The notes: generated from the sequence alone by a model not told the origin. 64,000 bases of DNA from Salminus brasiliensis (GCF_030463535.1 NC_132878.1:38424761-38488760), one strand, 5' to 3'; positions 48,465 to 60,795 are shown, counted from the stretch's first letter. Program-made: numbers and translations.

Positions 48465-48556
48465 AATGCACAGTTTTGACATTTCTATTTCATGACATTT
48501 GAAATAATTGTGAAGCAGCGTCGGCAGTAATGGTAGCTGGCTGGTAATGGTAGCTG
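48465..48556 (+). repeat. Direct repeat, copy 2
   Basis: Second copy of the 46858 repeat, extended by a local duplication of GGTAATGGTAGCTGGCTGGT. Confidence 0.85.
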
Positions 48557-49439
48557 GCTGGTAACTCAATGATAATAGATGAATTAATTAAGCCTAAATG
48601 CACCCCTTCACTGGTTTTACTGGGTGTTTCTCCTTGTTAAAGAAAGTCCAAAGATTTGGCTGTATCACCAGTGGCACGTCTCCATTACTACCTCCTCTGT
48701 AAGGTGCTTTACCCTGATCATAGCAAAAAATGGATGCATGCAGGCTACCTTGCTGCATAAAACCTCAAATAAGGACAAAATTAAAACATTAATGATGCAC
48801 ATGTTCACTGATATCACATAACATCTGGAAGGAATACAGGTGGAAACAGTTTTACAAGGATGTGGGCGATGTTGCCCATTTTTTTACATGTCTGATGTTG
48901 CCTTGTTTTTTTAGTTTTTTTAACAGCACCCTTTTTTATGGTACAGAAATTAACTTTACTTGACTAGAATTGGCCACATGAAGGGTTATTTCAACACAAA
49001 CCACAATTACACAATAAAACTGGCACATTTCGCTACACTAATGCCACTCTGTAACCCTCAACACCTCCCCGTTTCTCGCACACGCTCTCTAGATGAAAAG
49101 ATGAAAGCCATGCAGAGCTGTAGACACCAACACCTTACAGAAAAGGTGTAGAAAAAAGCACAAGAGGAAGGGTGGTAGAGAAGAAAGTGTGAATTGAGAC
49201 GCTTGGGAAGGGAGAGCGCTACTTACTCTGTTTCTAAAGCCATCTAATGATAATAAAATGGAAAGGGCATGTATGCGTATGTGCGAGAAAACGAGAATGA
49301 GAGACAGAGCGAGATGCGTACCGCCTGACATCAACCCACTCGTTCCAACCTTCTGTACTGTAAAAATCACCCACTTGCGAAATATGACTGTTCTCAGTGG
49401 TCACATTTCTTAAACTCAAACAGAAACATACTGTCCTAA

Positions 49440-50045
49440 TGCGAACGTTTGGGCACGCTTGTTGAGAAATCATGGTCTATCCACAAATGTGCCATGATGG
49501 TTAGTTTAGAGCCTGTGGGAGTCATTCCAAAAGCTTTAGGTAGTTTATGTCATTATCCTGTTGTAAAAGCCATCCTACATCCAGAATCAGCCTTTTTACT
49601 GTTGGCTATACAACTGCAACCAGGATTTGCTGGCATTATGTGGAATCCATTATTTTATCTACCTTCACATTTTTGTTAATGCCACTGGCGGCAACTTTTA
49701 ACCATATCAGTCCACAGCACTCTCAAAACTCATCAGGCTTCTTTAGATGTTCTGTAGTATACTACAAATGTTTACAAGGCCACAAATAAGGTCTCCATCC
49801 TCATTACTCTTCCATGCAGATTATGCTGTGTGCAATTAACACTCCACATTGGTACAGTACATCACTGCAGGTTCTTAGCAGTCATATAGGAGTTATGCTT
49901 TGTCTGTCTTACCAGCATATGAGCATTTCCCTTGGACTGCCAGATCTTGATCTCCACCATTTCCCTGAACTGCCATTTCCTAATAACGTTCAGCCACTGT
50001 AGACACTGCAGGCTGAAAACAATTATAGCTTTTCTTTCAGATCTT
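49440..50045 (-). pseudogene. Tc1/mariner relic, reverse orientation
   Basis: Begins with a terminal-repeat-like CGAACGTTTGGGCACGC. Moving right it passes antisense transposase landmarks in the expected order: CATTATCCTGTTGTAAAAGC (antisense of LLQQDND), TCAGTCCACAGCACTC (antisense of the WTD region), and GAACTGCCATTTCCTAATAA (antisense of the N-terminal DNA-binding IKKWQ-like segment). Same family as 62633-63540. Many stops; dead. Confidence 0.8.
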
Positions 50046-50691
50046 CATGCAGATGCTTACATGCTTAGCATGCCATTACATGCTATACAGTAGCTGTAAT
50101 TAGCGCGGATTTATCATTAAGTTATGCTAAAAAATGAACTTAATGGTCTCTTTAGTCGTCTCTAGTCATAGTTCTCTCAGTTTTCCAGACATTGTGAATG
50201 GCCAGAAGGGAAAAGCTGCTGTAAATATTCACGAAGAAGCTCCAAGCCCAGGCAGCCCCAATAATCACACAATTTTTTTTTCCGAAAACGCTCTATCTTC
50301 ATGTTTGTTATTGTTTCAGTTGCTGGGGCCTTGCTTCCCAAGGACTTTACCTCGGGCTCTTGTTGCCTGCTGTTCATCATTGCTCAGAGAAGCTCAGAGA
50401 TTTTTACACTTATAAAATATCGGACATCTGCGACAGCTCACAGACTGAGAGTTGTGATTGATCTGGGATTAGTCGTGGCAGTAAAGTCTGGCTTAAAATC
50501 ATGCAGGATGTTTTCAGAATTAGTTTTAGTGCCAACACAATCTAAGTTATTTGGACCAGACAGAATATTCACAAACAGATGTGATTTGCAATCTTCTTTG
50601 TTTATAGGACGTCAGAAGCTTGAGTTGTGTGAATAATTACACTATACTACAGTTTTACTGCTGCATATTGCCAGGGGTGGCCTGCATTATG

Positions 50692-50720
<29 letters not shown>
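50692..50720. repeat. Poly(T) tract
   Basis: About 28 T residues; on the minus strand this could be the tail of a decayed retroposon. Confidence 0.9.
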
Positions 50721-50722
<2 letters not shown>

Positions 50723-52789
50723 TGTGATGAATAAAGTGACGGACAAAGAATATATGTGATCGGGAAAGGATGCTCAGAGCACCCAACATTCAGTGATGGT
50801 GGAATGCTAAAATCACAATATTAGACCTATTACTTTCTTACAGACATACAAACACACATACTAGAAAAGGTGAGTCATATGGCAGAATGAGGGAGAATGT
50901 ACAACTAGTACAACAGCCACAGATTAGATTAGACAGATCTTCTCACTGTCCCATTCATGTCTATGTTCCATCGACCCCTGTCTGTCTGTGCCTGGTAAAA
51001 CAATGGAGCAGTAATGTCGTAAATAATCTGGTTGTTGCCCCCTTGGAGACAGTCAGTCACACCAAGAGGGGAAATATGTGGCATAAAATGATTTACCAGC
51101 ACCCTAACGATCCTCCCACACCACACATGGACCCAGCCCCTTCTTTATCAAACACATAAACACACACTGCAACATCAGGCATATTCAGACGGGGAGTCTC
51201 CCAACTGTAGTGTGGACTGGCAAGGTTCATGGAGATTGATGGTCTAATGGTAAAAGTGCATTGAAATGTCATGCTCCTCATCTACTTATCAGCCTGAAGA
51301 ATCAGCATGCAGTAGACAATGCATGCTGTTCTGTCCTAACCATCTTCATTCACTTCTGGACAAGGCACACTTGTGTCCTCTTCAAGGAAGATCGTCCGGT
51401 TTCGTAAGAAATACTGAAATTGCCCTAACGGCAGACAGCAGTGTGATTAGACTCTTTATCTATCTAAGTGCCTGTTATCAGTCTTATCTGGGCCTGTCTC
51501 TTTTTACTATACAGTGCATTGGCTTGTAGCACAGGGATCGTACTTGCTGAAAAAGTAAAGAAAGCTCACTGTACAATTCAGGAGTTGTTTACAATATTTG
51601 GGGTTAAAATAGTTTTTTAATAATTCGATTCCAGTACTGTTGTTGTGTACATCCTTCCATGATCATTTTATCAAGCATGTAAATAACAGTGCTGTAGCCA
51701 TGAACTCCTATGTTCTCTATGACCAGTCTTTATTTAGAACTGTAGAACCAAATGCATCAAATTGTGCCGTGGCGTTATTCTCTTTCTCTCTGCTGTGCTG
51801 CTAAATTAGAACCGGGAAAAAAAACCCTGTGCATTAATGTAGCTCACCAACGGCTGACAGCCTTACAGCTACACAGTCCACAGAACATGTTCAATTTCAG
51901 CTGTCACTCCAAAACCATTCACTAAATTTTGAGTCTTAATCCACAAAACTGTGGTATGTGGTTAACAGGAAACTGTGGTATGTGGCCCATTTGGCCTGCT
52001 AATTGGGCTAGTATTAACTGTATCATGCTATAGGCTACATGTCCAATCACCACAGAAAAGCTTTTTTGTCCCTCCAGGACCAGTTGCTTGACCTCACTCC
52101 ATAAGATTTACCAACTTGTGTCGGTGGCTTTTCGATTAGCAAGAATCTAGCTTTTTCTGTGGTGACCAGAGCCTTTAGCTTACCTGCTAAGATAATACTA
52201 AGTGGCTCCTGTTGAATGCTTAGTGGTTATTGGTATGAAGTGAAGTGGAGTGAACTGGACTTTTTATATAAGCACTTTTTACTAGGGAGGATAAGATACA
52301 ACCAGTCACTGAATCCCTATGTCAGCATATGAGTAGCTATGAGTACAGAGAAATCTGTGTTGTGAATGATTTATATGTGTTCCATGCCACTCTGTGTCTA
52401 TATGGAAATACTACTGGAACAGTTACTGTCCATGCAGTGGAAAAGAGGCTAATGTGTACGTGCAGGAGCAGAGCGCATCAGTTTAAACAACACATAGCTT
52501 CATAAAGTTACGCTAAACTGGTGGCCGATCAGTTTCATCAACAGGTAAAACAATGTAACTACAAGTTACAAAATCCAGGACCAGAAACGGGATTGCAGGC
52601 CTGGATTTGAGGATGTCTGGCATAGATGATGGAATGAAACCCCATGGTCATGGAATCTGGACCGTAACATACATGTAAGACCATAACCACTTGCATGTAC
52701 ACTTAAAAACTGTCAAATGCGTCTTCAGTGAGTTCGTCTGAAACGCGACTGCTGCCTGGCGGCTAATGTGCTAATCAGACTTAATAACA

Positions 52790-53065
52790 CACTGTAAAAC
52801 ATCTGGCTAAAATACCTCGCAGGCCATTTCCTGAAGTGGTTTGAGCGATCAGACTTAAATCCATTAAATCCATTCTAAATGCGTCTCGGGTATATTTACA
52901 TGTATTCTTAGCCAGATGTTATCCTGGTACTCAAAACACATGAAATGGCTAAGTGTAAACAGGATCTTAGTGGCACAAATGATTACCATTTGTTCATGTG
53001 CCTTCAGTACTGCTATTACTTCCTGACACATGCAACACCTAATACATTATTCAAGCTTTGATTGC
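52790..53065 (+). repeat. Direct duplication, copy 1 (copy 2 at 54345-54612)
   Basis: About 270 bp shared in order with 54345-54612: ACATCTGGCTAAAATACCTC, CCATTTCCTGAAGTG, ATCCTGGTACTCAAAACACA, CTTAGTGGCACAAAT, CATGTGCCTTCAGTACTGCT, and TATTATTCAAGCTTTG-like ends. Small indels only. A fragment of the same family (AATCCTGATACTCATGGCAT) lies near 45114, so it is more likely a dispersed repeat than a one-off tandem event. Confidence 0.85.
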
Positions 53066-54344
53066 TGCTAGTCGTGCTGTGGTAGACCGACTCCTAGAGA
53101 AGACGGACCTGACAGAACTGTGTAGGAATCAACTTGACCACAGTCTTTGTGTTTGAGTCCTTGTACATGACATAGGTGCAGGCTATGCGTGTAAAGGGGT
53201 GGACTACACGTCCTCATACTCTAGGTGTTTGGTGACAGAGCTCTGAGAAGACAAAAGAGAAGCCCGGATATTCAGGCAGCGGAACCACATCAAATTCCAT
53301 CATGCTACCCTGCTGCCTCACCTGTTTCCATTACAATAATGTGAAGGAGCTGGGATTGTTTACAAAGTAACAGAGGCATGTCTGGCATGTTTTCCTGGAA
53401 GAGCATTCTCTCACAGATAAAGGTCCTATTATACGTGGCTCAAAAGTGACAAACTTAGATCTTCTTTAATAGTTGGTTATGGTACCACTATGATGATTTT
53501 GCATGCTAAGCACTTTCTGTAAAAAGAACAGAGTCATCACAGTGGTTAAGGCTCAGAAGAGTTTTTTGTAAGTAGACAAATAAACAAACAAAAGGCATTA
53601 CATTATAGCCTGCTCTCTCCACAGACACATGAGATCCTCCTACTCCATGGCCTAGAGGTGTACTACAATCATCACGCTTTGTGCTGCGCAATATATAATT
53701 CATACCAGTATTGGTGTTACACAACAATACTGATTTCTAGTTTCCTGTAAACGCTGAGTTTACTTAAAAATGGTGGTCTCACTTTTATCAAAGTCTACAA
53801 ACTGATTTTAGTGTAAGTAAACCATTCATTATTTTAAATGCCTTAGATGTCAGAACTGTGTTTACCTGGGCATAGTTAAATAATGAGAGTTCGGTACATG
53901 GAAAAGATATACCGAGAAGCCCAAACTCTGTTGTCTCTTCGTTGAAAAGAAAATCCAGCATAACCAAAACAGGGCTGGAAAAACAACCTGGTTTTAGACT
54001 TTTTGTCATTTTTAAAGCATGCACATTACCGCCAGACTCCGCTAGATAAAGAAATACGGATTGCTACGTAAACTAGGACTTGTAACTTGGGAAATTCCTG
54101 TGCCACTGTCTGCACAAGGGGAGCAGCAGACAAAGAGGTGAAAACCAGGGAAGTGAGCGGGTATGCATGCTAACCTAATTCATGCTTTCCTAAATTTCCT
54201 AATTCTAAGTAGGACATTTCAACTGGAATGCTCCCACAGGAGGATTTCCTACTCGGGAGAGCCTCACCAACCCCAAATTCAAAATCCAAGATGGCCACAC
54301 TGTACATTAACTGTAATGAAAAGAGACATATGCATTTACAACTG

Positions 54345-54612
54345 TGTAACATCTGGCTAAAATACCTCTAAAAGACCATTTCCTGAAGTGCTTTGAGGGA
54401 TCAGAATTAAATCCATTCTAAATGTGCCTTGGGTAAATGTACATGGATCTCTACCCGGATGTAATCCTGGTACTCAAAACACAAGAAACGACTTGATGTA
54501 AACGGGGTCTTAGTGGCACAAATTATAACAATTATGTCCATGTGCCTTCAGTACTGCTAGTCTATTATATCCTGAAACATGCAGCCCCCAATGTATTATT
54601 CAAGCTTTGTAG
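54345..54612 (+). repeat. Direct duplication, copy 2
   Basis: Partner of 52790-53065, 1.5 kb away in the same orientation. No coding potential and no terminal inverted repeats seen. Confidence 0.85.
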
Positions 54613-55004
54613 CACTCAAAGGAAGGAATGTTTGTTAACTTTATTAATGTTACATACCATTGTTTTATTAGCATTACTAATACTGCCCATCACTTATCAT
54701 TATTGGATGAACTGAAGCATTCACTTTGAGGTCAGATCTTATCACACAGCAGAATTATCCAACACGAAAATCTTCATTGATGTAAACAGTAAATCCAACT
54801 CTCGCACCGCAGCATGTTGAATGGTTTTTAGCACACATGCTGACAGGAAGCCCATATCCTTAGACAAAAGCAGCAGACAGACACACCCCTGGTTAGCCCT
54901 AGAGTCAGTGCTTTACAGTAAGAAATCAAACAACTTTCAGAACTTGAACTTAATTTAATTACTACTTGTATATGAATGCCTTATGCTTGAGAATTACTTC
55001 TGTT

Positions 55005-55325
55005 CTGCCACATCCCAAAAGTGTCATATTGGATTCAGGTCTAGTGGGCCTGGATGGGCCACTGAAGAACACTGAACTCACTGCCACGTTCATGAAACCA
55101 GTTTGGGACGACTTTTGCTATGTGTCATGGTGCATCATCATGCTGGAAGTAGCCGTTAAAGCTGATAAACTGTGGCCATTAAGGCCCAAAGTGTTCCAAG
55201 AAAACATTCCCACACTATTACACCACCTCCACCAGTGTGGACTGTTAACACAAGGCAGGTTGGGCCAATGGATTCATGCTGTTGGCACCAAATTCCGACC
55301 CTACCATCTGCATACCTCAGCGTAA
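55005..55325 (-). pseudogene. Tc1/mariner transposase relic, second family, reverse strand
   Basis: On the minus strand this gives DGRVGIW-like, VHTGGGGVIVW, then, after a deletion, GYFQHDDAP (the second catalytic region, normally FQQDNAPCH) and NWFHE. Near the low-coordinate end the third catalytic region (PDLNPI) is seen as PDLNPI-like text with a stop just before it. A large internal deletion and stops make it dead. It differs from the family at 49440 and 62633. Confidence 0.8.
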
Positions 55326-55773
55326 ATCAACACCATGTAGTTTAAAATATGTGTGGTTTAGCGTTAATGGGCACATGGGACTAACTGAGCAAAATTGAGA
55401 AATGCCTCCTTTGCATACTGTCCATTTTCGAATTGTTGCAGCATTCAAGTCATAAGTCATATCATTTTTTAATGATTAAGTTAGGTGTAACAAACCTAAA
55501 ATTGCAAAAGGGGGAACTGTAGATGTGGCCACAACCAACAAGAAAGCCTTGGGTTTTGTTTTTTGTTTTTTTTTTGGTCCAATAAGAACGGTGTCTCGTA
55601 TGTCTGAAGAGCAAGAGGGACAACAAAGTGGTTGTGCACGGTTGGCTTTCTTGGACTACACTGTTCAAATATGAGTCAATCACCAGTCTGCCGTCATTGC
55701 GTCATTATCAAAGGCACTGTGTGAGAGAAGAAAAGGGCAGCAGCCCAACCAGTCAGCTGCTTTTCCTTCTCTT

Positions 55774-55776
<3 letters not shown>

Positions 55777-55817
<41 letters not shown>
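55777..55817. repeat. (CT)n microsatellite
   Basis: About 20 CT units. Confidence 0.9.
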
Positions 55818-55819
<2 letters not shown>

Positions 55820-57007
55820 CATACTGGACAGCAGGGAAGGCTCAATTAAATGCAAAGACAAACAAAACACCAACATTATTTATAACCTTGTTAAATCCCT
55901 GTTAAATCTGTCCATCCATGCCATTTTTTCTCAGGGGTGACAGAAAGTGAGAGCGAGAATGAGAACCAAAATATCAAGGCCTCAAAAGCAATGAGGGGTG
56001 AAAATGGACACAATTACATACAGATCTAGGAGTTCTATGCCTCATCATGGAAATCCTCACTTCTCGACAATTAAACCTGTTAAATGCTGTGTGAACATGT
56101 TAATATTTCACCAATACCCTTTACCCTGCAGTCTAGAAAGAACAAATATAGGAATATGTAAAGACATGTAAAACATTAGTACAGTAAATATGGTTGTTCC
56201 TAAGCCATTGTTTTTGTGATGTTACAAAAACCAACCTATCTAGCTTCCTTTATGCATGCTAACCATAAAAGGGCTGTTGTAACATGGACTGCTTTTTTAA
56301 TAAGGCAGCCAATCAGATCACTGCTTATATATGTACTGTATATCCTCAAAGACACAGTAACCTAAAACAGTCATATAAGAATTAATTACGACTGCTTTTT
56401 AATAAATAAACCGGCACAGTTGTCATACATGGATACATAAGGAGAACAGGTCAAACACAAGCAACAGGGAAGTGTTGTCATGTGCCCTTTAATCTTCCCA
56501 CACAGCCCAAGGAGAGGCAGAACAAAGAAGGACGAAGGACGCCTGTAAATTAAAATGTTCCTAAACACCTCCATCATCTGCGCAAGTCCGTGCATGTGTG
56601 TTTGTCAACACTGGCTTCTTTAATATACACTGAGGGAGTGTGTGTCCGAAGACTGCACACTAGGATCTGGTTACCTAGGAGACACACCATCAAGAAGGAC
56701 CACGGACCTTGCAAAGCAAACCAATTTACCTCAGTGACGTAAAAGAAGCTCCTGGAGTGTGCATGTGTGCGTGAATGAATTTACAAGCTGATCAATACAT
56801 TTATTCTGGATATGCATCCAATACCTTTATAGCTTCTGGTGGGATGCATCTAATACCTCTACAGATTTCACTCAACCTCCTGCCATGTGTGTTCCCATAT
56901 GCTGAATGTTCGGCACGGTAGCTGTTAGATTACCATCCTGGCTACCCTGGCACTATGCTCCCCCTCCCCAGTGACAATGAAACAGCGGCAACCATTTCTG
57001 TGCAGCC

Positions 57008-57119
57008 ATTGGCCGAAGAGCACCATGGCAATGACTCCCGATTGGTCAAGCCCTTCAGTTACTCTCAGCCAATAAGACTCCCTGTATCCATGAGAATGAA
57101 GCTTGCAGAGCTATTTAAA
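57008..57119 (+). promoter_or_regulatory. Promoter-like stretch: three CCAAT boxes and a TATA-like box
   Basis: CCATTGGCC (57006-57014), GATTGGTC (57040-57047) and AGCCAATAAG (57067-57076) are spaced about 30 bp apart, followed by CTATTTAAAA (57111-57120). This order and spacing fit an NF-Y-dependent TATA promoter on the + strand with a start near 57145. No known gene can be assigned. Confidence 0.5.
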
Positions 57120-57144
57120 AACCAACCAGATAGGCACAAGATTG

Positions 57145-57553
57145 CTCATATGTGCATCTTACATTGAGGAGAAAGAGAAGAGAGGTGGAGGTTAAAAAAA
57201 AAAAGAGAGAGAGAGGTTTGTATACGGTCTAGTGGACAAATCCAGTCAGTCTTGCAGACTATAAAGCTGTTCGGACTTGCGCTGTCCAGGTTAAAATGTT
57301 CCGGCGCGAAGAGTGACAGAGTGAACTCACTCCTGATCCCTCTGTGAATCTTTCCATCTATGTGGATTTGTTTATGAATATTGATAAATCTGCTGTGTGG
57401 GGTGACCTGGAAGTCTCCTGCTCGGCTTGTCTGAAGGGAAGTTTTACAGTGGGCACCGGACGGACGGTAAAAGCGGGTGGAGAGATTCTAAAGACTTTAC
57501 AGCTGCGTCAGAGAACGAGGGCACTGGACACAAATCTGTAAGAGAGAACCATG
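57145..57553 (+). other. Possible first exon of an unassigned transcript
   Basis: Begins about 30 bp after the TATA-like box and ends GAACCATG|GTAAGA, i.e. a strong start context (ACCATGG) placed exactly at a strong splice donor, so that only the initiator codon would be in this exon. Short upstream frames exist (MFRREE at about 57297). An AATAAA at 57768-57773 with GT-rich sequence after it offers an alternative unspliced 3' end. No protein similarity recognised; it could also be a non-coding RNA or a decayed LTR promoter. Confidence 0.35.
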
Positions 57554-57964
57554 GTAAGAAAAAAAAAACAAAAAAAAATAACAACAACAACCTCATAGAG
57601 TACTCTCTACTACGTAGACAGGACGTAACACGGCCACCATTTTGTGTATATCTTGCTTTTAAAAATGCGTCACAGCTGCAGAAATGGTGGCCAAAAATGT
57701 GACGATTTGCCAACACTGTGCTAAACACGAGTAGTTTCCGTATGGGGTATTCATTTGTTGCTGAAATAATAAAGGCAAATGTTTGCAACTTTGAATCACC
57801 TTGTTCTTGTGTTGTGACTTAATGGATTGTGGTTGGAGGTCAAACGGCAATGAATATGAGTCATGCGTGCGATAGAGAATGATCCTGTACATGAAATACT
57901 CAAAGAGCATTAGGTTCTCCCTAGCACTGGATTAGTGGTAAATAACAAGGGTTGATAAATAACA

Positions 57965-57966
<2 letters not shown>

Positions 57967-58034
<68 letters not shown>
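57967..58034. repeat. (AT)n microsatellite
   Basis: About 34 uninterrupted AT units. Confidence 0.97.
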
Positions 58035-58036
<2 letters not shown>

Positions 58037-59149
58037 TTATTATTATTAAACATTACATAATATCTAATTTCTTTTAACATTAAACACCACTTTAATTTCT
58101 AATATGTTTTTTTATAATGTTGTTGGGAGTGGGCTTTATATGTGCAACACTATCTATGCTATATGTTGATCTATTGTATATTTACCTTTATTAAAGAAAT
58201 TAAAAATGTGTTTGTCAGCTGTCATTCTTTGCAAACATCTTACCATCCAAATTGTTACAGATGGATAGACAGTATTCTGAAATGAAATCTGTGGCATGCA
58301 AAAGTTTACGCCTGGTCAATATCTGATAAAGCAGGCGGAAGATTAACTTATCTTCAAGAAGCATAAAGTTAAATATTTTAAAGAAGATTAGTGTATTACT
58401 TGTATGTTTTGTACAATAGTCATTTGAGTTCTAAGATAAACAAGGTCTCAGAGCTTCATTAGCTTGTTCGGGATGACTCCTCCAAGTCTCAACATTTACA
58501 GACACGGGTTCCTCTAATCAGCTGCCCTAAATTGAAAATTAATGACACTCAATTTAAACAATTATTACAATAATTATCATAACAACCATTAATAATAATA
58601 AATACATAAAAAAATTAATAACAAAGTGTTTTCAGGTTGCTGTTTCCTCAGTTGATAATGTTATTAAGAAATAGCAGTTAACAGGAACGAGTTGAGGTTT
58701 AAAAGACTAAAAAATGTTTAGAGAGAACTGCTTTGTTAAATGGCTAGAATCACAAATCTTCCATTTTCATTAGATTTAGAGATTTAGAAAGACTCTGGAG
58801 TTTGGGTGCACTGTTCTACTGTGCAGCAACACAAACACAAATATGATCTGAGTGTTCAGAAGAACATCTTTCATACGGGCTTTGGCGTCAGCAGTTGTTT
58901 TTAAAGAAACATTTAAACATACCTGAAGAATTTTGGGAACAAGTCATGTGGACTGATCAAGTAAAAATAGAACTTTTGGCCACAATGTGCAATGGTATGT
59001 TTGGAGAAAAAAAACAACAAGCATGGTGAAAGATTTGACTGGTAGAGGTATCAATGAACTGAATTAAATACAAACTAATTCTAGAAGAAAACGTGGACAT
59101 GGCCCCAGGTACAAAAAGAGCTTACAAACTATGGTGCTTGCCATAGATT

Positions 59150-59895
59150 ACACTGACAGGCACAAACTATTACACTGCACCCCATCTTACACTGGCTACA
59201 CTACTGCCTTGTTATACTTATGATGTCAATATGTCAATAATTCCTTATTTATCATCATTTACTCTTGCACTCTGTTCTATGTATGCACAATACTCTCACT
59301 GTTGCACCATATATGTTCTTGTACACTACTGTCATTTTTGCACCATATGTGTTATAGCACAATACTGTCATTTTTGCACCATAAATTATTGCACAATTTT
59401 GACATTTTTGCACCATATATGTTACTGCACAATACTGCCATTTTTTGCACCATATGTTATTGGACAATTCTGCCATTTTATTGCCATATATGTTATAGCA
59501 CAATACACCACACAAAACTTGCAAAGTACCAGGAGCTGGTGGAGACGTGCTGGGAAAGGGGGCTGGAAAACTCACTATGAGCCAACAGAGGTGGGCTGTA
59601 GAGGTTTTGCAGGACGCTCACTGTGCAAAGTCCTCAACCAACTGGGCCTAACAGTAGTGGCTAAGAAGAGCACCATTTGATTTGCATGCGAAACTGCAGA
59701 GAAGGCCACAAGGTGGCTCTGGATAAAGAGGGCTGATCCATGGGCGGTCGCCACTGGAACACAAGCTGGGGTCTGATGAACCTCAGCTGGGTGGCCTGGG
59801 ATAGCTTGCACAATGCTACTATTTGCACTTCTGGTAGATGCATTTCGGGGTCTTGTCCTTGAAAAGACTAATGACAATAAAGTTGAATATATCTA
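59150..59895 (+). mobile_element. LINE 3' fragment nested in the Tc1 element
   Basis: Interrupts the Tc1 copy near 59145. Includes a tandem-repeat block (59306-59510), then a frame with YQELVETCWE, VGCRGFAGRSLCKVLNQLGL and, after an in-frame stop at 59678, EKATRWLWIKRADPWAVATG. This is the conserved C-terminal tail of a fish non-LTR reverse transcriptase protein. The 3' end is TAATGACAATAAAGTTGAAT, a typical L2-like terminus. Truncated and dead. Confidence 0.8.
59306..59510. repeat. About 35-bp tandem repeat, six units
   Basis: Degenerate units of the form TGCACCATATATGTTATAGCACAATACTGTCATTTT (given here as TGCACCATATATGTTATAGC plus ACAATACTGTCATTTT), 34-37 bp each. They lie upstream of the LINE coding tail and account for the open frame there. 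Confidence 0.85.
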
Positions 59896-60649
59896 GATGC
59901 TATTAAGTGCTACTGACTGCAGGGTGCTTTTTTTAGTTTTGGGCCATTTTTGAGCTGTAAAAGATGGAAATTGAAAAGTAATCCTGCTTACAATATTAAA
60001 TAAATGTGCAAACCTCAACTTTATGTCTTCTGAAGGTCATCTTTTACTTGCTTAGGTATTAAAAGTAGCAGATATTTTGACTAGGGTTGCCTAAACGCAT
60101 GCATGCCACTGTGTATTACATACATAAAAATTAAGCATCTATGATGTATTATTGTACCAATGTCTGTATGTACAGTATAAAAGAAAAACATATGGTTTTG
60201 TTAACATTCTGTTTTTGGAAAATATGGACCTCGTTTGAGTGATATTTTTTAACAAATCACTGATTCGGGGCCTACCTAATGTGTGTGCCCTTAGGAAGTG
60301 TCAACTCACCTAGCTAAGGTTTCAAGTTCCAAATAATATTTTCCAACCCAAGATGTACCTCCAAGACCTTCCAATGGAACAAAATACATTTAGGAAACAA
60401 ATCAATACAACTGCCCTATAGAGAAATGAACGCCATACTGAAATTCACATAATATTTAGCTAGCTAGCTACATGTTTTCAAGCCTAACCATGTTTTCAAG
60501 TCCTATAAACCCTTTAGATACAGCGCCACGGATTTTCACTAGAGACAACTCGCGTCTAAACTCACCGACACCTTAAATAACCTTGTAATGTTTCATATAT
60601 TAATTATAAAAAAACTTATTTTTCAAGCCTTCTGTTCTTGCTTTTAGCA

Positions 60650-60795
60650 AAGTTTACAAAACACACGCGCGTGACCACGGCGGGTGCGCGCAGCCGCAGC
60701 TCTGGTAATGACGTAGCGTGGCGCGTGCACGCCACAGAGTTGCTAGGTAGTTTGTGAAGACCTCGAAACGAAGTCGGGAACACCTTACAGTGAAG
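60650..60795 (+). promoter_or_regulatory. armc2: armc2 promoter and probable non-coding exon 1
   Basis: A short CpG-rich zone (ACACACGCGCGTGACC, GGCGGGTGCGCGCAGCCG) with a TGACGTAG CRE-like word, then a probable exon ending CAGTGAAG|GTAAAT at 60795. An imperfect X-box (GTTGCTAGGTAGT, 60739-60751) lies inside. The start site is not resolved. Confidence 0.45.

Larger units (their letters stand above)
44651..57000. other. Intergenic region between foxo3 and the next transcription unit
   Basis: No conserved coding exon is recognised on either strand. It holds SINE, Tc1/mariner and anonymous repeat copies listed separately. Segments 45310-46480, 47400-48460, 50050-52780, 53070-54340 and 55330-57000 contain nothing I can name apart from poly-A/poly-T and short simple repeats. 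Confidence 0.7.
58291..60112 (+). mobile_element. Tc1/mariner element, internally deleted and invaded by a LINE
   Basis: Inverted ends: GTGGCATGCAAAAGTTTACG at the left and, on the reverse strand, CAGTGGCATGCATGCGTTTA at the right. Between them run remnants of the transposase in order: the DNA-binding part (TTTCAGGTTGCTGTTTCCTC at 58630), GCACTGTTCTACTGTGCAGC, then FWEQVMWTDQVKIELL around 58935-58980. Most of the catalytic domain after this is deleted; the text jumps to a CTTACAAACTATGGTGCTTG (antepenultimate region) before the LINE insertion. The 3' UTR (AGCTGTAAAAGATGGAAATT) resumes after it. Confidence 0.85.

Noticed and set aside
57344..57702. Overlapping frames in the orphan exon at 57 kb as proteins
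   Set aside because: Neither begins with ATG in a usable context, and neither resembles a known protein; the exon itself is kept as a candidate.
59231..59680. 149-codon frame as a gene
   Set aside because: Made of tandem repeats plus a truncated LINE tail that continues past its stop codon; a dead retroelement.
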